NCBI GenBank assembly: GCA_938039795.1
Contig: CALHWU010000096.1
Location: forward strand, 1 to 7,052
Length of the DNA stretch: 7,052 bases
Origin: an uncultured Muribaculaceae bacterium
Lineage (GTDB): Bacteria; Bacteroidota; Bacteroidia; Bacteroidales; Muribaculaceae
Reading direction: 5' to 3'
The notes below the pieces were generated by a model that was not told the DNA's origin, did not search any database, and saw only the letters and a program-made list of their open reading frames with translations. The translations under genes and the position numbers were made by a program. Shown here one piece after another: positions 6,263-7,052 of the stretch (position 1 is its first letter; the number at the start of each line of letters is the position of its first letter).

Positions 6263-6285
6263 TATTTTTATCCACGACTTATTCG

Positions 6286-7017
6286 ATGGAAGCTACCGAG
6301 CTCATAAAAAAAGTCAGAAAGATCGAAATCAAGACCCGTGGACTCTCCCAGAATATTTTCGCGGGAGAGTATCACACGGCTTTCAAAGGCCGCGGCATGA
6401 TCTTCTCTGAGGTGCGTGAATACCAGTATGGCGACGATGTGCGCGATATCGACTGGAACGTCACCGCGCGTCACAATCATCCTTACGTAAAGGTTTATGA
6501 GGAGGAACGTGAGCTGACCGTGATGCTTCTTGTCGACGTCAGCGGCAGCCGGCTGTTTGGAGCGGTCGGCGAGGAAAAGCGCGAAATGATAGCAGAAGTC
6601 GCTGCCACTATCGCTTTCTCTGCGATCCAGAACAATGACAAGATAGGAGTGCTTTTCTTTTCCGACAAAGTGGAGAAATTCATTCCGCCCAAGAAGGGAC
6701 GTAAGCACATCCTGTTCATTATCCGCGAATTGCTTGACTTCACGCCCGAAAACAAAGGCACTGACATTGGAGGAGCTCTCCGCTATATGACGGATGCGCT
6801 GAAGAAACGCACCACAGCCTTCGTGATATCCGACTTCATTGATGACACTCACGATTACCGCACCTCCCTGTCGGTTGCGGCCAACAAGCATGATGTCATA
6901 GGCATACAGATTTTCGACAAACGCGATACCCAGATCCCCGACATAGGGCTTATCCGCGTCAAAGATCTCGAAACCGGAGGCGCACGCTGGCTCGACACCT
7001 CCACGGCCTTGTCATAG
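6286..7017 (+). CDS. DUF58 protein with vWA-like domain, short at its C-terminus
   Basis: Partner protein of MoxR; in Bacteroides this pair opens the Bat operon linked to aerotolerance and envelope integrity. Residues 1-35 match the family start (KKVRKIEIKTRGLSQNIFAG). The DUF58 core follows at 36-62 (RGMIFSEVREYQYGDDVRD, then IDWNVTARHN). A von Willebrand A-like domain starts at about 77, with the MIDAS motif DVSGS at 84-88, a Thr in GTD at 158-160, and the later SDFID at 182-186. No membrane segment is present. The frame ends with TAG at 7015-7017 right after RWLDTSTALS, about 40-50 residues before the usual family end as I remember it (members are about 285-300 residues). The similarity fades exactly at this point, so a frameshift, a real truncation or an assembly error near an edge is possible. 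One other plus-strand frame stays open to the window end. Confidence 0.9.
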   Translation: MEATELIKKVRKIEIKTRGLSQNIFAGEYHTAFKGRGMIFSEVREYQYGDDVRDIDWNVTARHNHPYVKVYEEERELTVMLLVDVSGSRLFGAVGEEKREMIAEVAATIAFSAIQNNDKIGVLFFSDKVEKFIPPKKGRKHILFIIRELLDFTPENKGTDIGGALRYMTDALKKRTTAFVISDFIDDTHDYRTSLSVAANKHDVIGIQIFDKRDTQIPDIGLIRVKDLETGGARWLDTSTALS

Positions 7018-7052
7018 AGCCTTAGCCGTATCAGTATCTCGCGTTTGTAGGT

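Overview
The window looks like a stretch of ordinary chromosome from a Bacteroidales bacterium, possibly of the Muribaculaceae type. This placement is inference. It rests on a ProRS of the archaeal/eukaryal class, a pair of divergent HU-like proteins, a MoxR/DUF58 pair of the Bacteroides form, starts without clear Shine-Dalgarno sites, and TTTG / TAnnTTTG promoter-like motifs. Coding DNA is of roughly balanced GC and only the gap at 5043-5266 is clearly AT-rich. All genes lie on the plus strand and fill almost the whole window. No RNA genes, insertion sequences, CRISPR arrays or phage genes are visible.

Layout: (1) 1-1407: the 3' part of rimM (ribosome maturation factor), a very acidic 99-residue protein of unknown function, and a secreted OmpA-domain protein whose start overlaps the acidic gene by 20 nt. 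(2) 1440-2921: proS, followed by a strong hairpin terminator at 2934-2964. (3) 2975-5042: a tightly linked trio, a membrane-anchored GT2 glycosyltransferase, a small HU/IHF-like protein (ATGA overlap), and a second HU-like protein (TGATG overlap) that carries a long acidic linker and a C-terminal transmembrane helix. (4) 5043-5266: an AT-rich regulatory gap with two promoter-like sites. (5) 5267-7017: moxR (AAA+ ATPase) and a DUF58 protein, normally the first two genes of a Bat (aerotolerance) type operon that would continue beyond the window.

Most of this is housekeeping. The part most worth a second look is the pair of degenerate HU-like genes after the glycosyltransferase. The first has an acidic instead of a basic DNA-binding arm. 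The second has lost the arm altogether and appears tethered to the inner membrane by a glycine-zipper helix. Together they suggest a membrane-linked HU-fold complex rather than normal nucleoid proteins. A second oddity is the DUF58 gene, which stops about 40-50 residues short of the usual family length close to the window edge.
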